The position numbers and the translations under genes are program-made. Of a stretch of 64,000 nucleotides of DNA, positions 1 through 11,622 are shown in pieces; position 1 is the stretch's first letter; each line of letters opens with the position of its first letter. This DNA is from Enoplolaimus lenunculus. Lineage: Eukaryota; Nematoda; Enoplea; Enoplida; Thoracostomopsidae. Where the stretch lies: assembly GCA_030248215.1 (NCBI GenBank), contig JASANG010000163.1:1-64000 (forward strand), given 5' to 3'. Below the pieces are notes generated by a model. It was not told the DNA's origin, made no database searches, and saw nothing but the letters and a program-made list of their open reading frames with translations.

Positions 1-1118
1 TGTTAGGAAGGGATTGGTAAAGCCTAAAAAATTGATTCCAGCTATTTATCTTGAATCCTGAAAATATTGCGCGTAAGATAGTTACAATATATAATTTATA
101 ATTCTTGAAGTTTGTCTCTGTCAAAAACGATTTGACCCTCAAATATGCTAAAATGACTTGAAGGGTTATAAGCATATACTATCAATATCGTATATAGCAA
201 TATTGCCAACAATAGCAAAAACTGCTTTTATTCTGGTTGCGTAATTTGTTACAAAAATAATGACATATAAAGTTTGCATAGGATTAGTGCAATTAGTTTT
301 AAACTTTTACGCTCTGATTTGTTTGTTCAATTGAGCACAAGACGCCATAACAAATAGCTATCATACACACTAAGGTTCGTTGGTAGCCATAACTTAAAAT
401 AATAATTGTCATCTCTTGTATACTTCCCGTTCCACCTACTCTGAGCTTTTTTTTGGCTTTCAGGCTTCGACTTCGGCTTAGGCTCGGATTTAGTCAAAGG
501 CTTTTATTAGCCTACGCCTAAGTCAAAATCTTTGCCTGAGCACCACCAAAACGAAAGCCTAAGCATAAACCAAAGACTAATCGTTATCATTGAGTGTCAG
601 ATGGAAACTATTGAAAAGCCAAATTCTAAGAATTAAAATTGAAATCGGTTAAAGATATCAAACCGTAATGGAACTTTAAATAATAACTGAGTGTTTAGCT
701 CATCATTACACTGATTGAATGGCAAAATTCCGTTGATTCCGTTTTAAATACATTGTCATTATTCGGATAAAATCGACATTTTTTATCTCTTTAAATAATA
801 TTTTTTCCCTCATAGTTTGCAGATCTGGCGCCGGTCACATTTATCTGTGTATGCGTGATGTGGAAATTATCAGCAGCTATAGCCGACGTCTTTTACCGTT
901 GGTTAAAATTTGAATTTTTCGTAATTTAAAAATACAAACGACCGGCAACTGCGCCTCGACAGCTGAGAATTTCCACATGGCGCACCCAGAGTCCTCTCCC
1001 CCACGCATAAAATTATGGAATTTGAGCAATTGTGTATTATATTAGGCGTGATAGATTTGGTTCAATGATTATAAAGAAGTTGTGTATACCGTCCTGGTTC
1101 TAACGGACGTGCAAGAAA
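1..1118. other. No gene seen; degenerate hexamer tract
   Basis: No coding region is supported. At about 455-575 there is a degenerate CCTAAG/TTAGGC-like stretch without clear terminal repeats, probably an old copy of the GGCC-ended MITE. A short inverted-repeat element at 847-986 is listed separately. Confidence 0.5.
847..986. mobile_element. Short inverted-repeat MITE, ~140 bp (left arm)
   Basis: The ends are inverted copies: TGTGTATGCGTGATGTGGAA against the complement of TTCCACATGGCGCAC, continuing through ATTxTCAGC. The mirror at 39,980-40,119 has even better matching ends. No coding capacity. Confidence 0.6.
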
Positions 1119-1288
1119 CAGGCACGTAGCAAACCCACCTTATTAGAGGGGATAAACATTTTTCAGAAGGTGCATACAAGGGATTTCGATGACTTACTAG
1201 TAAGGCTGAAACCTTTCCAGGGGGTGCCAAAATTCTTCCGGGTGCAGCTGAACCCTCCTGGCTCCCTCTCGCAACTGGCTCGGCACAG
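1119..1288. mobile_element. CGTAGCC-family MITE (hAT-like), left arm copy 1
   Basis: Shares with 8,106-8,270 the core phrases CACCTT...TAG, GCATACAAGGG(A/T)TTTCG and (G)CAAGG/AAGG(C/T). The ends CAGGCACGTAGC and GGCTCGGCACAG are imperfect inverted repeats. The flanks GCAAGAAA and ACGAGAAA match at six of eight positions, suggesting a worn 8-bp target duplication. Confidence 0.55.
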
Positions 1289-1845
1289 ACGAGAAAATTT
1301 CGCTTTAACGCGTAAAGTTGTAAAATTTTTTAACTAAATTTCTGCTAAAAATCCGGCAGGTTACCACCCGCACCTTAAGTGTGGCCAGTTAAGTACTTGT
1401 TGTACCGCAGCAGTATGGTTTAAACATTATTCTTCACCCGGAAAAGTATTAGTTTGTTTGCCGATTACGTGAAGATATTATAGTCGTTACCAGCGTAGAA
1501 ATACTCACACTAATAGATCAGGTTAACGACTGTCCCGCAGTAAAACCTAAATGAAAAACAACACAAACTCGTTGGCGACGGTACAAAAAACCATTTTGTT
1601 GGTCTAATATTCTATCAACAACATAATCATTGCGACAAGGGTACGTTAAAAATGAACGTTGTTTTGATGTCATGACAGTCTGGAAACGAACATTATGAAT
1701 CAAAAGCCGAACGACAAACTCCACAGGGAGACTTGTGATTAAATTGATTATTGGTGCTAGTCCAAGCCGAATTCGACAAATACTGAGGTATCGGTTTCAT
1801 AGATAGGGAATAGTACCGACACTGGGTAGTTATTATAATGAAATT

Positions 1846-2033
1846 GGCCAACGTAACGGACAGAGACGTAACAGTAGTATAAGCATATTCCTAAGCTTAC
1901 GCATAAGCCTTTGCGTAAGAACAAGCTTAAGCGAAACATAAGCCTAAAGCTTAAGTAAAAAGTAGTCTAAAGCTTAAGCTCGTCTATTCCAGTTCCACAA
2001 AATAACGTTCCGCCCCTGATCTTTACACGGGTC
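1846..2033. mobile_element. GGCC-ended CCTAAG MITE (hAT-like), left arm
   Basis: Ends are GGCCAACGTAACGGACAGAG and the complement-related CCGCCCCTGATCTTTACACG, with degenerate CCTAAG hexamers between. Flanks ATGAAATT (1,838-1,845) and AAGAAATT (2,034-2,041) agree at seven of eight bases, supporting an 8-bp target duplication typical of hAT transposition. Confidence 0.75.
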
Positions 2034-2740
2034 AAGAAATTCGTAGTGAAAAACAATTCTAGATTTGAGTTTAAATAATTTTACGAACGGTTATTTATAG
2101 TTCAACCTACCCCTATTATTTGAGACAGGTCTGAAACTAATTGAACGGTTTTCTAGATATAGAACACTATATTAAACGCCTTAGCAGGGACGGTGCCTAC
2201 GGGCCAGCGTAAAAACATAGGCACATGTATTTTTGTTAATAACCAAATGTTAGCTGAAACATATAGATCAAGAAATCGAATCAAATATACTTAATTAGTG
2301 TTGTACTTTCCAAATTAGCATCCTGGCAACGCCCATACGCCTTAGCCAATCCAGACGGTTCGGTCAATAAAAACATACCTTACACAAAACATCGAGCACT
2401 GAAAGTTTTGCCAGTCCCAGCATTTCGTAGCAAATATTTTTGTAATTAAATCCCAATGAAACTTTACACGCAAAATTGTTCGTTTCCATATTCGACACCT
2501 TGGTTCGTTTATTTGATAAGTAACCACTGTGTTAGGGTTTTAGGTGTTTTTTTGGTATATTCTAAATTATAAAATACGCTCATGTAAATATGAGGTTGAA
2601 GCTTTTTTCTAGACACATAGCGCTTTGGATGTATCACCCTTAATTGGGGCTTTTCTTAAATAACGGTATAGTTCCGGCTAACAAAAGAAAACTTTAAAAC
2701 TATACCAGAGCCCAATACGAATATAACAGATTTAGCGTAA

Positions 2741-2856
2741 CATGCCCGTAGCCAGTTCATCTTGCTAGGGGAAAGTAAACAGTTATTAGGAGGGGCATAC
2801 ATGGGTTTTCGTTGACTTACAAACAATGTTGAAAATTTTCTTGGGCAGCCAGCATT
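2741..2856. mobile_element. CGTAGCC-family MITE, truncated (left arm)
   Basis: Starts CATGCCCGTAGCCAGTTCAT and keeps the family phrases CTTGCTAGGGG, GAGGGGCATACA and GGGTTTTCGTTGACTTAC. The far terminal repeat is reduced to GGGCAGCCAGC. Mirrored near 38,112-38,227. Confidence 0.55.
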
Positions 2857-3055
2857 TTGTCACAATTAACTATTAATTGTTCTGTTACATTGTACTGCTT
2901 TGTTTAGCAATAAATTATATAGTAGGCAGAGCTTGCAAAATATACATTAGTTTAGGTACAAGACCTATAATTGCTTGTCACAAAATCTTACTGGAATCTT
3001 GTAACATTGTTTGAAATTTGAATGCAATGACGGCTTAGACTCATGTTACTTATAG

Positions 3056-3208
3056 GGCTGTCCCTGGTACTGGTGGCACTCTAAAAGAGTAGGCTTGTAT
3101 TTTAGGCTACATTTTTGCTTAGGCTTAGACTACACTTTTTTCAACGCTTAGGATTAGGTTTAGGAATATGCTTAATCTACTGTTACGGCACAAGAAGTAT
3201 CATTGGCC
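3056..3208. mobile_element. GGCC-ended CCTAAG MITE, decayed (left arm)
   Basis: The right end TGTTACGGCACAAG...CATTGGCC is recognisable, as are the interior GCTTAGGCTTAG and AGGAATATGCTTA phrases. The left end is decayed and no target duplication is clear. Confidence 0.6.
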
Positions 3209-4333
3209 GCAGCTTAAAATCAACCAAAATAATGTGCCTAAACACAACCAGAAAACGAGAATTAAAACTATTTCGAGTTGTTTTGATTTTTGACAAAGAA
3301 AAATTTAGTTTAAATTTGATCGTAACCGGAACCTCAAAAATGGTACTGAAGTGCTCAAACAATATACGCATGTTTATCACTGCAAAATAGTACACTTTAA
3401 AGCGTTAAAGGATACTTATCAGAAATACACCTGTTATAATACAGAACATTTAAAAAGTTTCAATTTCAAAATATGTGGAAAAAGGAAAAATTTTGACTTC
3501 TAAAATTGAAATTCTAGTCTGGAAACGTCTTCAAGTGGCACATAGACAACTATCCACTACAATGAGCTGACTGTATGAAACGGTGATGGGGCTAATTCTT
3601 GTTTTAATTTCATACAATTTTCGCCGCAGTCTATCACAAACGACTAGGGCCATTTCCACCGGTCCACGTTCTTAATGGTTCCATCAGCCACCTATGGTGC
3701 TCTATAATACTTAATGGTTATGACAAAATACTAGACCAGGCATCTAATTTGACCCAAAGTTGGGGTTTTCTTTCTTTTCCTGGTGCTACCACTCGCGTAC
3801 CACATGGCAAAAGCTTCGTTGCTGTGTTCTCTAAGCTGCACGTCTCTTTCGCTCTCGTATAAACGTGCTAAAGCCAAAAACAGCCATTTGTCAGCGTGTA
3901 AAAACAAACTCATTTGTTTTAGGCAGTATCACGTTACGGAATTTAGACTAATATTTACGCCACACCAATAAATGAATACAAAGGTTTGCCGCCGTCAGGC
4001 CTTTACGGCCTTCGGATCGGTTTTTTTCAAGTTGGTCTTGAACGAATTTAGAGTGCTTCTGGCAAGATGAAATGAAACTATAAGCAGTGTCAGAATTATG
4101 CGATATATTTTTTGTTGCTACACGGAACGTTTGACGCCTCTGGTTCCCAGCGCGCCTTCCAGGGTTGCGGCGTAGATTTTGAAACGAATCGTTGAGAAAA
4201 AGGTGCGATAAACATAAATTAAACCATAAAATAGCGTGAAAATGTGCTGATTGTTAATGTTTCAGTACGCATGTATAGCGTGCCATCTCGCGTACTTAAA
4301 ATAGCTGTTATATCACATATCATTAGTTAGCTT

Positions 4334-4529
4334 GGCTCATGTAAAAATCGGGAGCTTACCTTTCTTCTGCGGGACTGCAATAGACTAAGCTTAAGCGTTA
4401 GACTATTTTTTGCTTAGACTAAGGGTTAGGCTTAAACTTAGGCTTAGGCTTAGGCCTACAATTTGGCTCAGGATTATGCTTAGGAATAAATTATGCTACT
4501 GTTTTACGGCCCTGTTCTATACATTGGCC
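4334..4529. mobile_element. GGCC-ended CCTAAG MITE (left arm)
   Basis: Begins GGCTCATGTAAAAATCGGGA and ends CGGCCCTGTTCTATACATTG GCC, the family's two ends. The interior runs through several TTAGGC hexamers. Flanks GTTAGCTT and GTTATCTG agree at six of eight bases. Confidence 0.7.
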
Positions 4530-5011
4530 GTTATCTGCAACTAATTTAGAACGAACGATGGCAACTGTAGACTTGAACCTGTGCAAGTAATCACTGCTGT
4601 AGTTCGTTGAAGTATTTCGCTGAAATTTCTACAACTATAAATTATTGGACTTTTAACGTGTCGATAATTACACTTTTGTTTAGTAAACTCGAAATAACCT
4701 TTATTTTTGCTACTCAAATAGCAACTGAACCTCTAACAACGAATTGTGCGTAATCATTCTTCAGCAAAAATGTGCAACTGGGAACGCTTTGCGTAAAATA
4801 TTGCAAAAACGAGAACGTACCTAGCGTGTGTTACGTTTCCATTATTGTCAATAGAGTAAATCGCACAAATTTTTCAAGTTTAACTATTAATTGCAGTATT
4901 CCTTAACGCCATCGAATCGGTCCGATTATCGATTTTATAGCTTATATTTAGTTTTGAGAAGCCGCCTAAAATGGGCATGAAGCAAGGTCAACATCCAGTT
5001 CCCACTGATTC

Positions 5012-5186
5012 ACTAGCGGATCCATGGGGACTGTACTTCCCCCTGCCAGAAAAGTGTTTGGTGATAAAATGATAATTTCCTATTTTACAGTTTTTCACCC
5101 TCAAAAATTTTTTGGTGAAAAATTGCGTTTCATTAGATTTGCCAGCGCCCGTCTCGCCCCATAAGAAATTTTTAGATCGCCGTTGG
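5012..5186. mobile_element. GGATCCGCC-family MITE (left arm)
   Basis: Starts CACTAGCGGATCC and ends AAGAAATTTTTAGATCGCCG, matching the ends of the copy in channel intron 5 (47,629-47,863). No coding capacity. Confidence 0.5.
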
Positions 5187-5844
5187 GTAAAGGTTGTCTC
5201 ACGTAACGACAGCTAAGTTGCATAGTCTCTTGTCCAACAAATCATCATCGACTGCTATCACCAAAGTATTTGTATTAATAGAGAACATTGGCGGAACCAT
5301 GAACAAACTTTACCATTGTCTCAAATAATCTGAACCGTAAAATTATAAAATTTAAATGATATTAAAATTGCTAACTTTATGAATAAAATATAACCGTTGT
5401 CGGCAATTTTATGAGCATCTTCGTCAACAGTTAGCATCGAATACCTTAGCAACGCAAGACAGTCTTCACAAAAATCAGAATTTACTGACCGGCATAGCTC
5501 TTGAACTTCCTGCTTCTTGCATATTAGTGAAATTGTGCCCAAATTCATACACAGTAGCAACACCAATATAAAGCCATATCAAGATCCGAAAGCGTTCCAA
5601 AACCACGAAATTATATTTCAAAACTCGATCAAAATTATGAACTCAACTGGTAATAGGTGTTACACACATTTGGCAATATTGTTGAAAAAGAAAGATGAAA
5701 ACGAAATATAAACAATCGCTCCGAATTAGACAGCATTCAGGAGGTTTTCAATAAACTCAAATACAAGTAAACAAAATGCTTTATCGATATAGATTTGTAG
5801 CAAAACACTGGTGTATTTTCAAACATGCAAACAGTATTTCTAAA

Positions 5845-6025
5845 TGTGGCGGATCCAGAAATTTCTGACGGTAGTGAGCGTAATATTAGTGCAAAATACT
5901 CTCTACCAAATCCTGCAAGAAGCCGAAAACAATTTTAGTACTATATCTTAATACAAAATTTTGGTTTCGATTCCTGTTGCTAGGCGTTCATGCTTTGGGT
6001 CGCCACCACCTGTTGGATCCGCCAA
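5845..6025. mobile_element. GGATCCGCC-family MITE (left arm, second)
   Basis: Ends GTGGCGGATCCAGAAATTTC and GTTGGATCCGCCA are inverted. The interior has no coding capacity. Confidence 0.5.
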
Positions 6026-8105
6026 TGGGCTCTGTCAAGAAAAGCCACTCCGTGGGTGGTGTATGCATGGAAATCAATGTTTAAATATATATTAGAAATT
6101 GTTATTTTTTTGATATACCGTAATTTAATTCAGTTATTCGCAGACAATCTCTCACAATGTAAGCGCTGTTCGAACATATGGTGATACAGACAGATTGGTG
6201 CTGTGAAGAGTTGTGGCAGTAATACAGCGGTTTGGTTTTGTGATACCTACAAAACATTAATCCAAGCCGTTAATTTCCTGCTATATGCTTAACTAGATTT
6301 TTGTGTAAACAAGGTCCTGAACAAGTTCTGTAGGTTTAATCCTTAGCCTTAACCTAAGCATAAGCCGCAGCCAAAATACTGCAGGTCAGCGAATTTGTTC
6401 TGTTACTTCAAGACCTGTTGTGGACAATGACTTGGTCATATTAGATTTCTGTTAAAGATGCTAACTGAATTTTTTCACTAAAATGGACGTGTAGTATATT
6501 GCTAACGTTATCAATTTTACGATTAAATCAAGCAGTGAAATTTTGAGGGTGTTGGTACAAGAATGGGGCTTCTAAGAATTATTGTCATCTTGTTCCATAT
6601 AACTGAAACTGTGACCATTACAGGTAGCGGCCCCTGATTATTTACGATTTCACCGGCAGACTCAGGAATTTTCGTTGTGAGAATCGACTGTTGGCTAAAC
6701 CGTTCTCGTCTCCGCACCCCACTAACGGCACCCTTCCAAGTGCGAGCGAGAGCAAGTTCTGACGCCTATATGCCAGCTGGTTATTCAAATAGCTCATAGC
6801 TGCTCTGAGTACTAAGGTTGACATAAAATATTACATTATCGTATAATTTTGGGCCAAATGAACTGTATCCGGCTACTTAAAATTCAACGACGGTAAAGAA
6901 ATTTGTGTTGTTTTTGAATCTGCGGACGATTTTGCAAATATTTTAAAAAAGCCATGTGATTTTTGCAATAAACCACGTTTATAGAATATTAATGAATTAA
7001 TCTGGCAAAAAAGTGACACAAGTTCATCATTTAAACACAACTTTTCATATTTTTTACTCGGCAAATTGACTTTTAAAGTTTAATGACACCAAAGAAAGAA
7101 TGAATAAATATATGTTCGACCGGAAGTTTCGGTTTATATTCCGGTATATCAGGTTCCGAGTACCGGTTTCAGAATTACAAACCGGAACTTTCATTCAACG
7201 TTTACACAGGCCGTAGTAAACTTAATCTGCTATTTGGGGCTAAAACAATTTTATGAGGGGTATGCAGTTGAAATAACAAGGTAAAAACCCTTTTGTGTCA
7301 TATTATAAAAATGGATCTTACAACTAAACAAAGAGTTAGGAAAATTATCGTATAAGTTCAGGTCCATCAGGTTCCAGCCAGAGGTGCCCGCAGAAAATTA
7401 TATCTGGGAGGGCGCACCGAATAACTTTGTGGGTCCTCTACTATTGTAATTTAAGGGGGCACCAGCCGAATTTTAGGGGCACGGCCTCCCCAGCTCCGGT
7501 TTGGTAGAAGGTTTCGGTCTAAAACTGGATTCATATTTGCCTGGATTATATTTCGAGAAGTGAATCTAATTTTTCGGGAGCGGACGTTGCAAGCGAGACA
7601 ATTTTATTTTTACCTCTGCAAGTTCAGTTATTCAACAGCCTGTGAATGTGCGTTTTGAGGCTTTGGGTGTTTCCAGGCGGTATATTAACACCTTCCCAAT
7701 AATACAACCCACTAATACTAATGCTGGATAGGCATACTACACATTTTTCAAATACCTATTAAGCTAATGTTTTTGATAAACAAGCGTTGTAAATGTTACC
7801 TGAAACTGGCAAATTTAGTTTTAGGATAAACAAACTTTTAAAATTCTAAAATGTCATGGGAAGAAGAGTTTAATTGAAATCATAATGTCGGAGAACTTAA
7901 ATTATTCCAAATTTTAGTTTTCACGTTATATCAGGTCAAATTTGTGTCTCAGATGAATAAAAAGTGTAAACATGACGTTGTTGCAGAAGCTGTACTCAAT
8001 GTTAATAAATAATACGTCGTGAATTTCTTAGTCGTTTATTGGTGATAATTACCTAATAATAGAGACTAAACATAGTATTTCTTAACAAAACAGCAATACA
8101 GTTAT

Positions 8106-8270
8106 TACAGGCTCGTAGCCAACTCACCTTGCTAGGGTGTGCTAACAATATTTCAAGAGGGGCATACAAGGGTTTTCGATCACATTACATGCAAGGTAGA
8201 AATTTCTCTATGGGGCTAAATTTGTTCCAGGGCATGAGCTTTCCTGGCCTGCCTCTGGCTACGGGCACGT
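8106..8270. mobile_element. CGTAGCC-family MITE with perfect 8-bp target duplication
   Basis: A 165-bp element flanked on both sides by ACAGTTAT (8,098-8,105 and 8,271-8,278). Its ends TACAGGCTCGTAGCC and GGCTACGGGCACGT form an imperfect inverted repeat. It has no coding capacity. The 8-bp duplication points to mobilisation by a hAT-type transposase. Related copies lie at 1,119, 2,741 and 48,296. Confidence 0.8.
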
Positions 8271-9360
8271 ACAGTTATCTGTATTTAAATGGTATTAGTT
8301 CGGCTTGTGCAGTTTGTCCAGTCTAATTCGGTCCGTAAATAACAAGGTATGAACGAATAGCAAAAATAACGGAAATGAATAATGATGAAAACAACGGAAA
8401 CGGAAAACGGATATTAAAGTATAAGTTCCAAATATGATTTATTTTTGTGCCATCACAATTGAGGCTTGCATATAATCATCGGTTTTTAAAAAATGGGAAA
8501 AAAATGTCCGATGCATCAAAATTTTTTAAGACTTTGGAGGAATCAGCGTATCTACAATGAAGAATTGCGAGATATTTACGTGGTTTATAACTAATATTGA
8601 ACATAAAAATGACAGAATTTTCGTTATTTCTATAACGAAAACGTTATTACGGACACAGATTTTTACCGGAAATGGAAACAAATATCCGGTTACACCCTTG
8701 TAGATAACAAAACAAAACCTATTTTGACGATTTTCAAACAATTTTTGATATCTTCAATTTTGCTTTGATCAATATATAAATTAAGAAAAACGTACACGTG
8801 GTTAAAATTTGTAAAAATTTCACTAATATGTCATAGGTTTATCATTACAAAACTCAAAATTACAAAATTCTGATTGGCTCAAGCCGTTGTTTCTCGCAAC
8901 CAATAAAAAATATTTCAAGTTTGAACAGCTTTCGTTGAAACGGTTTTAAATCTTTGCTATCACAACACTGAACATTTCCTCATCGTTCAACGCGATTGAC
9001 CTATTACATCGACACGCTTGGCTAAGCATGTCTATGGTTGTAAGTGTCCCCAGAACTCACTACTTCCTGTTGAAAATGCCTCAGCTTTGAAAATAAGCTA
9101 GTATTTATGCTGGCGGAGAGGTGAACTATTTGTATTTTCAAATGTTTGCTCTACTTTCTTCAAAACAGAAAAACGAGTCTTCCGTGTAGAAACATAGTTT
9201 CAGTTAAGTTTGAGAATAACAAGTTTGAAAATGAATTTCAACTTTTTTGCAACTAATTCGAAATGTTGCAAAGGAAAATTTAAATTTGGAGCACAGCTGG
9301 TTCAAGACTCACATTTGTGGCGTAGAGTACTCATCGCACTTGGTATATATGTTCTTACAA

Positions 9361-9470
9361 ACAGAGTAAGCTTAAGCTTTACACGAATTTTTTTTGCTTG
9401 CCTTAGGCTTTTAGGTTAGGTTTAGGAATATGCTTATAATACTGTTCCGCCCCTGTTCTTTACATTGGCC
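9361..9470. mobile_element. GGCC-ended CCTAAG MITE, 5'-truncated (left arm)
   Basis: The right end CGCCCCTGTTCTTTACATTG GCC and the interior GAGTAAGCTTAAGCTTTA and TTAGGTTTAGG phrases are present. The left terminal repeat is missing. Confidence 0.6.
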
Positions 9471-10772
9471 GCATCTTTAAATGAGTGGCACAAAAATCTA
9501 ATACTGTATCATTTTATGAACTGTAAATGTTTTGCGTATATACTACATATATTAGTTTCGAAACGACTATTATCAGACATACTGCACAACCGTTGTCAAG
9601 TAGCAAACAAGTATTTTAAACGTAAACTTTTTAAGGTTTACTTGAATTTAAAATTCAACAAATAAGTCGGACGGAATTACGCTCCGGTGGTTGGATACGA
9701 GCGACTTGGTTACATTTTGCGAAAGATTCTTTATTTTATACCAGGAACTATTGCGCGTTTACACCACTTCAACTATGCATTTGAATTACGGTTTCGCTAT
9801 GCAGGATATAAACCTTGAATTGAGCACGACACGTATCATTAGCGGTTATGAGCTTAAAACGAAACTAGGGTGTCACTATTAAGTGAAAGCGGACGTGATT
9901 TCTGTTACCTCAGCTGATGCTTTATATAATTTTGCTCAAGATGTTTTTGTTGATGATTGTGTTATTTTAAAAACACATTAATTAATATTGTTTACCAGAG
10001 TTTTGCAAACATTTTCTAACAATGCTATTGTAGACACCACGTGTAAAATTACAGTATAATCGGTGACTAAACGAATCAACCTGAAGCGTTTAGGCTGCCA
10101 TGTACTTTTTAATTATTTTAATTCCGTCCGTCGCCATCCGTCACTGTGCAGCATCGTACGCGAAATACTGACATACGAAGCCGATTAAACAAGGCGCTGG
10201 ACGGTGACCGATGGCACCGGAAGGAGCGGCACTACAAATATAGCACCACCCTTGCTCAGTTATAGCTAATTAACATACAGATAACATTTTGTCGGCTATT
10301 TTAACAGGGTTCAAAACGATTTCAAGCTGCCCTCCTTCAACTTAAAAGCCAACAACCAGCGCATAGCATTGCATATATATATAGTTTTTTAAAAAAACAA
10401 ACGAATTCGAGCACACGCTGAATATGACACGCAATAGATGCATCTCGATGTGTATTTTTGTCAAAAAGCAAACCAAATAAAGTAGAAAAGGCAAAAATTA
10501 AAGCTGACTCACGAGACTACCATTTCTGTTCGTAATTAAACGCTGTTATATGTCATTATACGACTAAAACATGGTTTTGAGCAAATGCGACGCAAACGGC
10601 ATTGTGTAATAAAGCGCTGCGCTTAAAATTCCCCACAGCCGTCAAACGCCATAGATTATTTCAGCGGTTAAAGAAATTATTAAGTATTAACGTTTTGAAC
10701 GTTTTCTGCTAAATCTTTCGAAATGATACGTATAAGTTGGGAATCCTTATTGTTCAAATAAAAATTTTAATA

Positions 10773-10778
10773 ATTATG

Positions 10779-10833
<55 letters not shown>

Positions 10834-10835
10834 TA
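10773..10835. repeat. (AAT)n microsatellite, left arm
   Basis: A long run of AAT/TAA trinucleotides with one GATAAT interruption near its end. It is longer than its mirror at about 30,115-30,166, which is the kind of length difference expected between alleles. Confidence 0.9.
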
Positions 10836-11395
10836 ATAATATTAATAATAATAGTAGTAGTAATAATAATAACACACAAAAATAAACATATTCCTACAAG
10901 AAGCGTTGCGCTGCAAGTAGCTCGTTTGGATTAATTTCATTTTAGCAACTATAACAGACCGTCACTCGAGTAGAAACTACCCAGCAACTCAATATAAACA
11001 TTATTAGTAAATGGCAATCATGAAATTTAATGCCTACATTACCGTTTCTATACACAGACATGTAAATCCTGGAACAACTTGTGGGACCCACAAGATAAAT
11101 TATGGCCCCGATTGTAAATTTTGGCAAAATTTCTGCTAATCCTACCAGAAACTCAACGCATCGTTTGACATGTCATCGGCCCTGAATTGGTAAATCTTTT
11201 GGACAATGGTGGATATTGAAATGTTAGAATAGGATACGAGATAGAAATGTGGAAAAAACTCGTGAGCGAAGCGAGAGACAAGCCAAACGTCATTTTAGTG
11301 CTAAACCTTAAATACATAATTTTCCTTTCGATCCCTGTTGAGGGATTAGTTTAAAATTATTTATGAGTTTATAGGAACATGAAGTTACAAAGTTC

Positions 11396-11614
11396 GGCCC
11401 ATGTAAAGATCATAGGCGGAACGTTTTTCTGTGGGACTGCAATAGAGTAAGCTTAAGTTTTAGACTAACTTTTTGCTTGCTTTAGGCTTCGGCTTAGGCT
11501 TTGGCTTAGGAATATGCTAATTCTTACGCTTAGGCTTAGGCTTTGCCTTAGGCTTAGGCTTAGGATTAGGAATATGCTTATAATACTGTTCCGCTCCTGT
11601 TCTTTACATTGGCC
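11396..11614. mobile_element. GGCC-ended CCTAAG MITE with perfect 8-bp target duplication
   Basis: This 219-bp copy is the best reference for the family. CAAAGTTC flanks both sides (11,388-11,395 and 11,615-11,622). Ends GGCCCATGTAAAGATC and GTTCTTTACATTGGCC are inverted repeats. Subterminal GGACTGCAATAGAGTAAGCT is shared by most copies. The interior is a degenerate TTAGGC array. No coding capacity; ends and duplication length fit a non-autonomous hAT element. Confidence 0.85.
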
Positions 11615-11622
11615 CAAAGTTC

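Larger units (their letters stand above)
4530..8097. other. No gene seen; scattered MITE remains
   Basis: Two GGATCCGCC-family elements (5,012-5,186 and 5,845-6,025) and a short CCTAAG remnant (about 6,330-6,372) are visible. Open frames are short and unrecognised. One exon-like stretch lies on the minus strand around 5,430-5,520 but has no recognisable product. The mirror is about 32,840-36,407. Confidence 0.45.
8279..11387. other. No gene seen
   Basis: Apart from a truncated CCTAAG MITE (9,361-9,470) and an AAT microsatellite (10,773-10,835) I see only AT-rich unassigned sequence with short, unrecognised open frames. The mirror is about 29,573-32,660. Confidence 0.45.

Noticed and set aside
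10737-10934. Poly-isoleucine open frame
   Set aside because: It is the AAT microsatellite translated.
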